A stretch of DNA of 64,000 nt from assembly GCA_029532415.1 (NCBI GenBank), contig JAQOTA010000062.1, forward strand, positions 930,001 to 994,000, in the 5' to 3' direction. The translations under genes were made by a program, and so were the position numbers. The DNA comes from Marasmius tenuissimus (Eukaryota; Basidiomycota; Agaricomycetes; Agaricales; Marasmiaceae). Shown piece after piece: positions 23,669-33,845 of this stretch. The notes under the pieces are model-generated. The model did no database searches. It had not been told where the DNA came from and saw nothing but the letters and a program-made list of their open reading frames with translations. Within the stretch, counting starts at the first letter, position 1. The number at the start of each line of letters is the position of its first letter.

Positions 23669-24294
23669 GTGAGGCCTCAAAGGCTGGCAGCGGGATAGTC
23701 CAGATTCTCACAAGCGGTGAGCAGTGAAAAGGATTGCCAGAGGTCGACCCACATGGAGTAGGTTGACAAAAAACAAGTGGAAACCCGTATTTCGGAGAGG
23801 GAGAGAGATGTCGAGGGAGATTCCATGATGATTGCGGGTCTTCTGCACGCTTGGATAGTGCGCGTTCACTCTTGCTGTACCGCGCGCGTTCCTCCCGATG
23901 ATTTGGCTCAGAGAGATTGAATTATAGATAGTAAGTATCCTTGTTGAATACTGACGGCTGGGATAGAACGGAAACTTATCTGTATACCTGAGCCTAATTC
24001 CATCCATGGTCCTGCCAAATTCTCTCCACATCATCCTCAAATCGATTTGTGGACCTATTGATCAATAGTGAGGACTCTGTTGTAGAGGAACGAAAGGGAA
24101 TAGACAAACCGGTATCCTCAACGGTGGTTGATGTCAACAGTCCTGGTTTGATAATCGAGGTAGAATAGCTGTAATATACTTTAGTAACCAGTAAACAGCC
24201 GAAAACGTAGGGGAAGACAGACCTGCAATCGGGTTGAAGAAGAGTGCCAATCCGACATGGCGGTCGGAAGCAAAGTGCAACAGGTGGCAGTGCC

Positions 24295-24552
24295 TGTTGA
24301 GGCAGAGGTCCTGCCCACGCAGTGGCAGCATGGGACAGACTAGCTCACCTGGAGATAGGCTTAGAGGCAGCAACAAGAGTAGTAAAAGTACTGGTATTGC
24401 ATGTAGATACAGAGCTACTTATATACTATACAGAGGTGGCTGTATCTTCTATAACAGGAGTGACTAGGAATAGCATAGATCATAGTAAAACGATTGAAGC
24501 ATATATGCGGCCCGATACAACGGTCCATATATCCGGTAGTCCGGATTCAACA
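24295..24552 (-). repeat. 3' LTR of copia element A
   Basis: 258 bp, reading TGTTGAATCC to CCTCAACA on the minus strand. A polypurine tract (GAGGGGGAG on the minus strand, 24,553-24,561) abuts it internally, which fixes this as the 3' LTR. It differs from the other A LTR at two sites, one private to each LTR. Confidence 0.95.
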
Positions 24553-24593
24553 CTCCCCCTCGCTAAGTGCAGCACAAGTAGAGCACGAAGTGT

Positions 24594-26093
24594 CTATTCG
24601 GACGAATAAAATTCAAGTCCAAGATGTTCTCTAAAAGCTGAGAACTTGACATGACCCAAATTCTTGGTAAACATGTCCGCAGGATTGTAGGCACCGTCAA
24701 TAAAGAAAAGATCGACCTTGCGGTCTGAAACACATTCATGAATGTAATGATAGCGAATATCAATGTGTTTGGTGCGACGTTCTTGAACTGGGTTAGAGGC
24801 AATAAAAATCGAGCCTTGATTATCTCCACATATGGGAACGGGAGTCATATCAATCCCAAGTTCAGAAAGTAACTGTCGAACCCACACAGCCTGACGACTA
24901 CAGTCGGATAGTGCCATGTATTCAGCTTCAGTGGATGAAAGCGCAACAGTCTTCTGGGCGCGTGATTGCCAACAGAAGATGCCACCTGCCAATTTGAAGA
25001 AATAGCCTGTGATCGACCGACGCTTGATAGGATCAGCAGCCCAATCAGAATCAGTGAATGCTAGTAAACCTCCGTCAGAGGTTCCATCATAGACCAGTGC
25101 ATAGTCTGGAGTTCCTGCAAGATAGCGGCAAATATAAAGCGCCTTCTTCAGGTGATCCTCCGATGGATTAGCAGAGAATTGAGAAAGCTTTGTAACAGCG
25201 TAGGCAATATCTGGACGAGTGCCAAGCATGATATACAGAAGCGATCCAATCACTGATTGATATCGAGCGCGACGTTCGGGATCAACAGGACCTTCGTTGG
25301 GTTGTGGAATATAGCCGGCAGGAAGAGGAGTATCTGCTGCTTTTGCATTCTGCATGCCAAATCGCTTCAAGACCTTCTTCAAGTAGTTGGTCTGGTCAAG
25401 AAGGATTTTACGGCCTTTGCGACGAATACGCATGCGCAAGAACTCTTTGACTTCTCCAGGATCACGGCATTCCCAACGAGCCATAAACTCGGCTTTCTTC
25501 TTTTCGACAAAGGCTTTGTTGGGTCCAAGGAATAATGCATCGTCGACATAGATCAATGCGATACATTCTTCACCAGTCTCACGATCTTTGCAGATGAAGA
25601 GACCTGCATCGGAAGTTAAGCGTTTGAAGCCCATTACTTCCATGGACGAGCTGAGAGCACGCCACCACTCAAGAGTGGCTTGCTTCAGTCCATATAATGC
25701 ACGGCGAAGGTGATAGACTTTGCCTTCCTGACCCTTAACCTTGAAACCTTCAGGTTGATCCATATAGATCTCTTCTTTAAGTTCACCATAAAGAAAGGCG
25801 TTCTTCACATCCAATGCCTGAATGTGCCAGTTTTTGAGAGCTGCTAATGCGAGCATCATTCGTACAGTTTCAAACCGCACAACTGGTGAGAAGATCTCAT
25901 CAAAGTCAACACCTTCGACCTGAGAGAAACCCTTGGCAACAAGTCGAGCTTTCTTTCGACCGTCTGACTTAACGTCAAACACCCATCTGTTTTTGACAGC
26001 CTTGCGACCTTTAGGTAGGTCAACCAATTCGAAGACCTTGCGCTTGCGAAGAGCCTCTAGTTCATCGCGGCAAGTGGCCTTCCATTCTCTCCG
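24594..26093 (-). CDS. Copia element A: reverse transcriptase and RNase H part
   Basis: This frame follows in phase after the TAG at 26,094-26,096 and ends at 24,594. It holds the copia-type RT, starting just after the stop with a W-x-A-x(4)-EL motif, then YVDDALFLG as the catalytic loop, and the RNase H motifs TDSDWAAD and STEAEYMALSD. It has no internal stop. It can only be translated by passing the TAG or from an internal start. Its product would copy the element's RNA into DNA in virus-like particles. Against element B it differs only in the last ~100 codons. Confidence 0.9.
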   Translation of the reverse strand, partial: RREWKATCRDELEALRKRKVFELVDLPKGRKAVKNRWVFDVKSDGRKKARLVAKGFSQVEGVDFDEIFSPVVRFETVRMMLALAALKNWHIQALDVKNAFLYGELKEEIYMDQPEGFKVKGQEGKVYHLRRALYGLKQATLEWWRALSSSMEVMGFKRLTSDAGLFICKDRETGEECIALIYVDDALFLGPNKAFVEKKKAEFMARWECRDPGEVKEFLRMRIRRKGRKILLDQTNYLKKVLKRFGMQNAKAADTPLPAGYIPQPNEGPVDPERRARYQSVIGSLLYIMLGTRPDIAYAVTKLSQFSANPSEDHLKKALYICRYLAGTPDYALVYDGTSDGGLLAFTDSDWAADPIKRRSITGYFFKLAGGIFCWQSRAQKTVALSSTEAEYMALSDCSRQAVWVRQLLSELGIDMTPVPICGDNQGSIFIASNPVQERRTKHIDIRYHYIHECVSDRKVDLFFIDGAYNPADMFTKNLGHVKFSAFREHLGLEFYSSE

Positions 26094-29000
26094 CTACTCA
26101 GCTGGCAGCTTCAGTATGTCACGGAGAGTCCACTCTCGAACGTTAGACATATCGGTGAGGTCATCGTGAACAGGAACTGCCCGATTTAACAGATAAATCA
26201 CAAAACCTACTCCCCCTTCCTGGGATAATTGTTGCACTAAGCTATCGGGCTGACTCCCCCTGGAGTTACACATGGTGGACAGACTGGCACGATTAGTCCC
26301 AGGAACCTTTCTAGGTCTGCCTCTCCTACGAGTAGTAGGTGGATCCATAGGTTCTCTATCACCCGTGGCATCTCTCCATGTAGAATTTTTCTCCATGTCA
26401 CGCACAATGCACGAGGGATTATTTGGGTCTCGTTGTTCACCAAATACATTATCAGGTTGCTTAGTACCCGTCCGTTTCCTGCCTGAACGCCTTGGCGGCG
26501 GAGTCTGCTCTTGTCCACCCACTGGTGTAGGTGGCCTAGGAGGCTGGAACGGAGGATCAGGATCAGGATGTTGACGTTCACCCTGAGGTACAAGACCATC
26601 TCTATCATCGTCATGAGGAGATTCCGATCGCTTTGGAAGGTTCTTGGGAGGATAAAGATCGTCATCAGACAAATCATCATCACTATCCGAGTAGAAGTTG
26701 GGATTTTCACCCAATACCGGCGGTATTTCAGGGATTTCACCCACCGGGGTAAAGCCACGCGGTTTCTTATCAGAACACTTCGGGAACAAGTTTTCATCGA
26801 ACAGAGCAGTAGCGCTTTTGAAGATACTATTGTTGGACATCTTCATGAAGACATATCCTTTCATGCCTTCCTGAAAACCAATGAAGGTCATCAGTTCCGA
26901 ACGCGGAGATAACTTGTTAACTCGACGCTTTTCCGGAATAAACGCATACGCTGCACATCCGAATACTCGAAGATCCAAAACATCCGGTGCACTGCCATGC
27001 AACTTCTCATGCGGGGTCAACCAACGTAAACGCTGGGACGGCGTCCGGTTGTGAAGTGCAACAGCGTGCAACACACAGAATTCCCACCAAGAAGGTGGAA
27101 GACAAGCATCAAAGCGAAGAGCTTGAGCTTTCTCGACAATGGTCCGATTGAACCGTTCTGCACGACCATTCTGTTCCGGCGTATATGGAATGCTGGTCAG
27201 AATTTTGATTCCGTGCTGTTTCAGTACATCATCGAAGGCATCCGATTTGTACTCTCCCCCTCCATCGGACATCCATTCCTTAATGTCAACACCAAATTGT
27301 ACCTTCACCATAGCAATAAAGTCACGGAGCATCTTGACAGAGTCAGATTTGTGTCGCATGAGCATTGTCCAGCCATGTGAAGTACAGTCGTCGACAAACG
27401 ACATATACCATTTGTATTTGTGGTACGACTCAGTGGGGAATTGTTTGAGGTCGGAGTGGATTTTTTCGAAGGGTTTCGAGGCACGGGTAGTGGAGTCAGG
27501 GAACGATCTGGAGTGCATCTTTCCTTCTGCACATCCTCGGCATAACCGGGTTTTCTTCAGTTTTCGGTCGAATTCCGGGAAGTTCTTAGTATGCTTCCGA
27601 GCTTTAACCAGAGCCTTGTCTGAACAATGTCCGAAACGTCTGTGTAGAACCTTGTAGTCAACTTTATCCATCATTGACTTGGCCATTAAGCTACGAGCAG
27701 AAGCTTTCTGCGAGCTAACCCAATAAATGGTTTGACCTGGCATAAGCGGGTAAGATACCAATGACTGGCGTCGACCCTTTTGATAAAAAGCCAATTTGCT
27801 AGACGATCCGCGTACTTGCAGACCACCTTGCAAGAATTCTCCGAGCGAGAGAAGTCGAATTGACAGAAGCGGAACATAATAGACAGGATAGAGTCGCGTA
27901 ATGCGTTCCTCCATACGACCGTCAGATCCTTCAACAGAATGAGAGATGAACACAGTCCCTTTCCCCTTAATTTGGATAGGGTTGTCCTTCTGTGCAGTGT
28001 TTAGCTGCGGTCCATTGTTCATGGGTTCATACTCGGCAAAATCTTCGAGATCATAAGTGAAGTGCGATGAAGCACCTGAATCGACGATCCACTCTTGCGA
28101 GTTTCCAGTCGCCTTCTTTCCCTTACAATTGGCACATGTGGCAAAGTGATCACCAATATATTGCGCAAATTTCATACGGGACACGATATCCGAACTACTA
28201 CGTTTAGAAGCGACTAATAAAGCGGCGCACTGTAGGTTCGTATCAGTGTTAGAAGAAAGACTGAGATAAGGCACTTGCCTGTCATCGTCAGATTCCTCAG
28301 ATCCGATGGAGACTGAATCGTACTCAACATCGTCGGAAAAACCAGCGGCATCTGCGATCTCACTGTCAACGTCCATGGCACTTCCACTCGCAATCTCCAT
28401 ACGCAAAGAATCGTTTACAGCGTACAATGCGATACGATACTCACGCTCAGAGTCAGAGTCCTCATAGAAAGAATCATAGAGGTCATAAACCTTCTCGACG
28501 CTCTTAGCACGCTTTGCAGGTGGAGCAGTGGAGAAGGGACCATCAATACGATGCTTGAGGGAGGAAGAGGAAGCAGCCGCATATCCCTGTTCCATAGGTT
28601 CAAGGACATGGGCATACTTGGGAACACCAAGACGATCGGCAAGACTGTGAGCAGCCTGAGCATTCTCAAAAACAGTACCACCAGAGGTAGCACCGGAGAA
28701 ACGCTGCATGTGTAGTGGATTCCGGGATCGGTCCACGGGATGTACGACAGATGGAGTATCAGGAACGATGGGTGGTGATGAGATGGACAAATGAGAGAGG
28801 GAAGCGATATGAGAATGACCCTTGTGAGAGGAGTCACCCTTGTTGTCCTGAGAATCACCCTTCTTCTTCCTGCCACGTCGGTTATTCTTCTTCTTCTGGT
28901 TGTTGTCGTTCTTAGACTGGTTGTTATTGTTAGACGTCGACGAAGGAGGATTAGACTGTTGGTTAAACTTCGGGTCCTTGTCCTTCTTCTTGACAGAAGA

Positions 29001-29557
29001 AATGCGCGACGCGAGAGGAGCGGGTTTGCGGGATTTGTAGTGGTTAATGACGGCATCACGAGCCACTTCAAAAGTAAGTTCAGCTGGCGAGTTACCATTG
29101 GTAGCGAATTCACGAGCATTGGCCCATGACTGTGGAATGATAGAAAGGAGGAGCATGGCTCTGACAAGAGTAGGAAGATTGATTTGAGCTTCAGTGAGCT
29201 GGCCGAATAGAAGTTCGAGTTTGGCAATCTCGGGAACGGGGTTACCACCAGACAAACGAAACTCCATGACCGACTTGAAGTCAGCCCAGACAGACACAGA
29301 AGTCTGTTGACCATAACGAGCCTTGATCTTCTCCCAAGCGTTCCAAGCCGTATCATCATCCTCGATAATACTCTGCACGGCAATGGTGGTGGTCGCACAT
29401 AGTGCACCCATGGCTTTGAATTCATACTTCTTCCAACGTCGATTATCCTTTTCATACCTGATAACTTCCTTCTCATACCTCTCCAAAGCGTTAGCATACT
29501 GCTCCAGGTCCCTAGCATACTGCTGCATCTGAGTGTCAGTAGGAGAGACTGTCTCCG
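26094..29557 (-). CDS. Copia element A: gag (3' part), protease and integrase
   Basis: The frame enters from the insertion point of element B at 29,557 and runs to a TAG at 26,094-26,096. In order it carries a Gag segment with acidic and Ser-rich stretches, the aspartic protease motif DSGASSH, a GAG-pre-integrase zinc motif (HRRFGH with CRGC) and a DDE integrase core with HSDLK, SDGGGEY and NGRAER. The start codon of the gene now lies beyond element B, at 35,887, so this is a disrupted gene. From about 29,106 outwards it differs at 26 of 452 positions from element B; inwards I see no difference. Confidence 0.9.
29553..29557 (+). other. Left target-site duplication of element B (CTCCG)
   Basis: CTCCG directly precedes the 5' LTR and is repeated at 35,645-35,649 after the 3' LTR. 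On the minus strand it is CGGAG within the gag gene of element A; the uninterrupted version is seen in element B itself at 30,382-30,386. Confidence 0.95.
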
Positions 29558-29815
29558 TGTTGAATCCGGACTACCGGATATATGGACCGTTGTATCGGGC
29601 CGCATATATGCTTCAATCGTTTCACTATGATCTATGCTATTCCTAGTCACTCCTGTTATAGAAGATACAGCCACCTCTGTATAGTATATAAGTAGCTCTG
29701 TATCTACATGCAATACCAGTACTTTTACTACTCTTGTTGCTGCCTCTAAGCCTATCTCCAGGTGAGCTAGTCTGTCCCATGCTGCCACTGCGTGGGCAGG
29801 ACCTCTGCCTCAACA
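29558..29815 (+). repeat. 5' LTR of copia element B
   Basis: 258 bp, TGTTGAATCC to CCTCAACA, base-for-base identical to the 3' LTR at 35,387-35,644. It contains the run TATAGTATATAAG near 29,680, a plausible TATA region for the element's transcript. Confidence 0.95.
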
Positions 29816-29827
29816 GGTTATGGGCCC
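29816..29827 (+). other. Primer binding site matching the initiator tRNA-Met anticodon arm
   Basis: GGTTATGGGCCC directly follows the 5' LTR. It is the complement of GGGCCCAUAACC, the anticodon stem-loop of an initiator tRNA-Met, including the CAU anticodon. Drosophila copia and yeast Ty5 use such an internal (half-tRNA) primer site rather than the tRNA 3' end. Whether this fungus has C at tRNA position 33 was not checked. Confidence 0.6.
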
Positions 29828-30143
29828 CGGTGCCCTATCGATGTGCCCTGCGATGGCAGCTCTCTAGGATGTGCACCTTTATTGTGTGCTGCCTATGATG
29901 ATGCGCTATTGTGGTTGTTGCACTTGATAACCATCGTGACTGCTTAATCGCTGTCGTGATGGGCAGACTGTTAACACCGGTTCTGGACCTGTGAAGTCGA
30001 CATCTTCATTGATGTTTGATGATGGTGGACTGTGTCCTCAACAACGATCGATGGCTATCGCCGTTGACCGTGCAGTGATTTCTTTTATCATTGCCTATGA
30101 TGATGAACCTATGCTGATCGTTGTTTTATTACTCCAGATTGCT

Positions 30144-33100
30144 ATGGCTCCTGTTATGTCTACCCTTATCCCCACTGTTGAAGTCTTCAGAGGTGTCAAC
30201 TGGCGCAAGTGGTCCAAGGGTCTTGGTACCTATGCCATGATCAACGAGTTCTACGACCATTACACCAACGACGATCCTGAACCTACTGAACCTGATAAAC
30301 CTAAAGAACCAGCAGAACCCAAGCCAACTACTCGCACTGTCACTGTTGCTGCTACAACTACAACTGAAGCGACTACACGCACGGAGACGGTCTCTCCTAC
30401 TGACGCTCAGATGCAGCAGTATGCCAGGGACCTGGAGCAGTATGCTAACGCTTTGGAGAGGTATGAGAAGGAGGTTCTCAGGTATGAGAAGGATAATCGA
30501 CGTTGGAAGAAGTATGAATTCAAAGCCATGGGTGCACTACGTGCCACCACCACCATTGCCGTGCAGAGTATTATCGAGGATGATGATACAGCTTGGGGTG
30601 CTTGGGAGAAGATCAAGGCTCGTTATGGTCAACAGACTTCTGTGTCTGTTTGGGCTGACTTCAAGTCGGTCATGGAGTTTTGTTTGTCCGGTGGTAACCC
30701 CGTTCCCGAGATTGCTAAACTCGAACTCCTATTCGGCCAGCTCACTGAAGCTCAGATCGATCTTCCTACCCTCGTTAGAGCCATGCTCCTCCTCTCGATC
30801 ATTCCACAGTCATGGGCCAACGCTCGTGAATTTGCTACCAATGGTAACTCGCCAGCTGAACTTACTTTTGAAGTGGCTCGTGATGCCGTCATTAACCACT
30901 ACAAATCCCGCAAACCCGCTCCTCTCGCGTCGCGCATTTCTTCTGTCAAGAAGAAGGACAAGGACCCGAAGTTTAACCAACAGTCTAATCCTCCTTCGTC
31001 GACGTCTAACAATAACAACCAGTCTAAGAACGACAACAACCAGAAGAAGAAGAATAACCGACGTGGCAGGAAGAAGAAGGGTGATTCTCAGGACAACAAG
31101 GGTGACTCCTCTCACAAGGGTCATTCTCATATCGCTTCCCTCTCTCATTTGTCCATCTCATCACCACCCATCGTTCCTGATACTCCATCTGTCGTACATC
31201 CCGTGGACCGATCCCGGAATCCACTACACATGCAGCGTTTCTCCGGTGCTACCTCTGGTGGTACTGTTTTTGAGAATGCTCAGGCTGCTCACAGTCTTGC
31301 CGATCGTCTTGGTGTTCCCAAGTATGCCCATGTCCTTGAACCTATGGAACAGGGATATGCGGCTGCTTCCTCTTCCTCCCTCAAGCATCGTATTGATGGT
31401 CCCTTCTCCACTGCTCCACCTGCAAAGCGTGCTAAGAGCGTCGAGAAGGTTTATGACCTCTATGATTCTTTCTATGAGGACTCTGACTCTGAGCGTGAGT
31501 ATCGTATCGCATTGTACGCTGTAAACGATTCTTTGCGTATGGAGATTGCGAGTGGAAGTGCCATGGACGTTGACAGTGAGATCGCAGATGCCGCTGGTTT
31601 TTCCGACGATGTTGAGTACGATTCAGTCTCCATCGGATCTGAGGAATCTGACGATGACAGGCAAGTGCCTTATCTCAGTCTTTCTTCTAACACTGATACG
31701 AACCTACAGTGCGCCGCTTTATTAGTCGCTTCTAAACGTAGTAGTTCGGATATCGTGTCCCGTATGAAATTTGCGCAATATATTGGTGATCACTTTGCCA
31801 CATGTGCCAATTGTAAGGGAAAGAAGGCGACTGGAAACTCGCAAGAGTGGATCGTCGATTCAGGTGCTTCATCGCACTTCACTTATGATCTCGAAGATTT
31901 TGCCGAGTATGAACCCATGAACAATGGACCGCAGCTAAACACTGCACAGAAGGACAACCCTATCCAAATTAAGGGGAAAGGGACTGTGTTCATCTCTCAT
32001 TCTGTTGAAGGATCTGACGGTCGTATGGAGGAACGCATTACGCGACTCTATCCTGTCTATTATGTTCCGCTTCTGTCAATTCGACTTCTCTCGCTCGGAG
32101 AATTCTTGCAAGGTGGTCTGCAAGTACGCGGATCGTCTAGCAAATTGGCTTTTTATCAAAAGGGTCGACGCCAGTCATTGGTATCTTACCCGCTTATGCC
32201 AGGTCAAACCATTTATTGGGTTAGCTCGCAGAAAGCTTCTGCTCGTAGCTTAATGGCCAAGTCAATGATGGATAAAGTTGACTACAAGGTTCTACACAGA
32301 CGTTTCGGACATTGTTCAGACAAGGCTCTGGTTAAAGCTCGGAAGCATACTAAGAACTTCCCGGAATTCGACCGAAAACTGAAGAAAACCCGGTTATGCC
32401 GAGGATGTGCAGAAGGAAAGATGCACTCCAGATCGTTCCCTGACTCCACTACCCGTGCCTCGAAACCCTTCGAAAAAATCCACTCCGACCTCAAACAATT
32501 CCCCACTGAGTCGTACCACAAATACAAATGGTATATGTCGTTTGTCGACGACTGTACTTCACATGGCTGGACAATGCTCATGCGACACAAATCTGACTCT
32601 GTCAAGATGCTCCGTGACTTTATTGCTATGGTGAAGGTACAATTTGGTGTTGACATTAAGGAATGGATGTCCGATGGAGGGGGAGAGTACAAATCGGATG
32701 CCTTCGATGATGTACTGAAACAGCACGGAATCAAAATTCTGACCAGCATTCCATATACGCCGGAACAGAATGGTCGTGCAGAACGGTTCAATCGGACCAT
32801 TGTCGAGAAAGCTCAAGCTCTTCGCTTTGATGCTTGTCTTCCACCTTCTTGGTGGGAATTCTGTGTGTTGCACGCTGTTGCACTTCACAACCGGACGCCG
32901 TCCCAGCGTTTACGTTGGTTGACCCCGCATGAGAAGTTGCATGGCAGTGCACCGGATGTTTTGGATCTTCGAGTATTCGGATGTGCAGCGTATGCGTTTA
33001 TTCCGGAAAAGCGTCGAGTTAACAAGTTATCTCCGCGTTCGGAACTGATGACCTTCATTGGTTTTCAGGAAGGCATGAAAGGATATGTCTTCATGAAGAT

Positions 33101-33845
33101 GTCCAACAATAGTATCTTCAAAAGCGCTACTGCTCTGTTCGATGAAAACTTGTTCCCGAAGTGTTCTGATAAGAAACCGCGTGGCTTTACCCCGGTGGGT
33201 GAAATCCCTGAAATACCGCCGGTATTGGGTGAAAATCCCAACTTCTACTCGGATAGTGATGATGATTTGTCTGATGACGATCTTTATCCTCCCAAGAACC
33301 TTCCAAAGCGATCGGAATCTCCTCATGACGATGATAGAGATGGTCTTGTACCTCAGGGTGAACGTCAACATCCTGATCCTGATCCTCCGTTCCAGCCTCC
33401 TAGGCCACCTACACCAGTGGGTGGACAAGAGCAGACTCCGCCGCCAAGGCGTTCAGGCAGGAAACGGACGGGTACTAAGCAACCTGATAATGTATTTGGT
33501 GAACAACGAGACCCAAATAATCCCTCGTGCATTGTGCGTGACATGGAGAAAAATTCTACATGGAGAGATGCCACGGGTGATAGAGAACCTATGGATCCAC
33601 CTACTACTCGTAGGAGAGGCAGACCTAGAAAGGTTCCTGGGACTAATCGTGCCAGTCTGTCCACCATGTGTAACTCCAGGGGGAGTCAGCCCGATAGCTT
33701 AGTGCAACAATTATCCCAGGAAGGGGGAGTAGGTTTTGTGATTTATCTGTTAAATCGGGCAGTTCCTGTTCACGATGACCTCACCGATATGTCTAACGTT
33801 CGAGAGTGGACTCTCCGTGACATACTGAAGCTGCCAGCTGAGTAG
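30144..33845 (+). CDS. Copia element B: Gag-protease-integrase polyprotein
   Basis: The frame is open from 29,991; the ATG at 30,144 is the likelier start because the peptide from there (MAPVMSTLIPTVEVF) is the usual Gag beginning and the upstream part is leader. The protein of about 1,233 aa has a Gag domain with WRKW and a long acidic Pro/Thr linker, an Asn/Lys-rich basic stretch, a single CxxC (CANCKGK) in place of a full CCHC knuckle, the protease DSGASSH near codon 570, the zinc-binding HRRFGH...CRGC, and the integrase core with HSDLK, SDGGGEY and E in NGRAER. A variable Pro/Asp-rich region follows. It ends at a TAG (33,843-33,845) directly before the RT domain. Copia elements normally have one continuous frame, so this stop is unusual. 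Confidence 0.92.
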   Translation: MAPVMSTLIPTVEVFRGVNWRKWSKGLGTYAMINEFYDHYTNDDPEPTEPDKPKEPAEPKPTTRTVTVAATTTTEATTRTETVSPTDAQMQQYARDLEQYANALERYEKEVLRYEKDNRRWKKYEFKAMGALRATTTIAVQSIIEDDDTAWGAWEKIKARYGQQTSVSVWADFKSVMEFCLSGGNPVPEIAKLELLFGQLTEAQIDLPTLVRAMLLLSIIPQSWANAREFATNGNSPAELTFEVARDAVINHYKSRKPAPLASRISSVKKKDKDPKFNQQSNPPSSTSNNNNQSKNDNNQKKKNNRRGRKKKGDSQDNKGDSSHKGHSHIASLSHLSISSPPIVPDTPSVVHPVDRSRNPLHMQRFSGATSGGTVFENAQAAHSLADRLGVPKYAHVLEPMEQGYAAASSSSLKHRIDGPFSTAPPAKRAKSVEKVYDLYDSFYEDSDSEREYRIALYAVNDSLRMEIASGSAMDVDSEIADAAGFSDDVEYDSVSIGSEESDDDRQVPYLSLSSNTDTNLQCAALLVASKRSSSDIVSRMKFAQYIGDHFATCANCKGKKATGNSQEWIVDSGASSHFTYDLEDFAEYEPMNNGPQLNTAQKDNPIQIKGKGTVFISHSVEGSDGRMEERITRLYPVYYVPLLSIRLLSLGEFLQGGLQVRGSSSKLAFYQKGRRQSLVSYPLMPGQTIYWVSSQKASARSLMAKSMMDKVDYKVLHRRFGHCSDKALVKARKHTKNFPEFDRKLKKTRLCRGCAEGKMHSRSFPDSTTRASKPFEKIHSDLKQFPTESYHKYKWYMSFVDDCTSHGWTMLMRHKSDSVKMLRDFIAMVKVQFGVDIKEWMSDGGGEYKSDAFDDVLKQHGIKILTSIPYTPEQNGRAERFNRTIVEKAQALRFDACLPPSWWEFCVLHAVALHNRTPSQRLRWLTPHEKLHGSAPDVLDLRVFGCAAYAFIPEKRRVNKLSPRSELMTFIGFQEGMKGYVFMKMSNNSIFKSATALFDENLFPKCSDKKPRGFTPVGEIPEIPPVLGENPNFYSDSDDDLSDDDLYPPKNLPKRSESPHDDDRDGLVPQGERQHPDPDPPFQPPRPPTPVGGQEQTPPPRRSGRKRTGTKQPDNVFGEQRDPNNPSCIVRDMEKNSTWRDATGDREPMDPPTTRRRGRPRKVPGTNRASLSTMCNSRGSQPDSLVQQLSQEGGVGFVIYLLNRAVPVHDDLTDMSNVREWTLRDILKLPAE

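Larger units (their letters stand above)
22213..24294. other. Gene-poor stretch left of the copia nest
   Basis: No gene could be supported. The stretch holds purine/pyrimidine-biased sequence near 22,390-22,770 and a pair of direct repeats of about 115 bp (annotated separately). The last bases before the LTR at 24,295 are GTGCC, which do not match the right flank of the element. Confidence 0.4.

Noticed and set aside
30346..31524. A 392-codon open frame overlapping the gag region of element B
   Set aside because: It is an out-of-frame shadow of the copia polyprotein, rich in Leu, Arg and Ser as such shadows are; the mirrored frame exists in element A.
31815..31840. A CCHC zinc knuckle in copia Gag
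   Set aside because: Only one CxxC is present (CANCKGK); the required His and last Cys are missing at the usual spacing.
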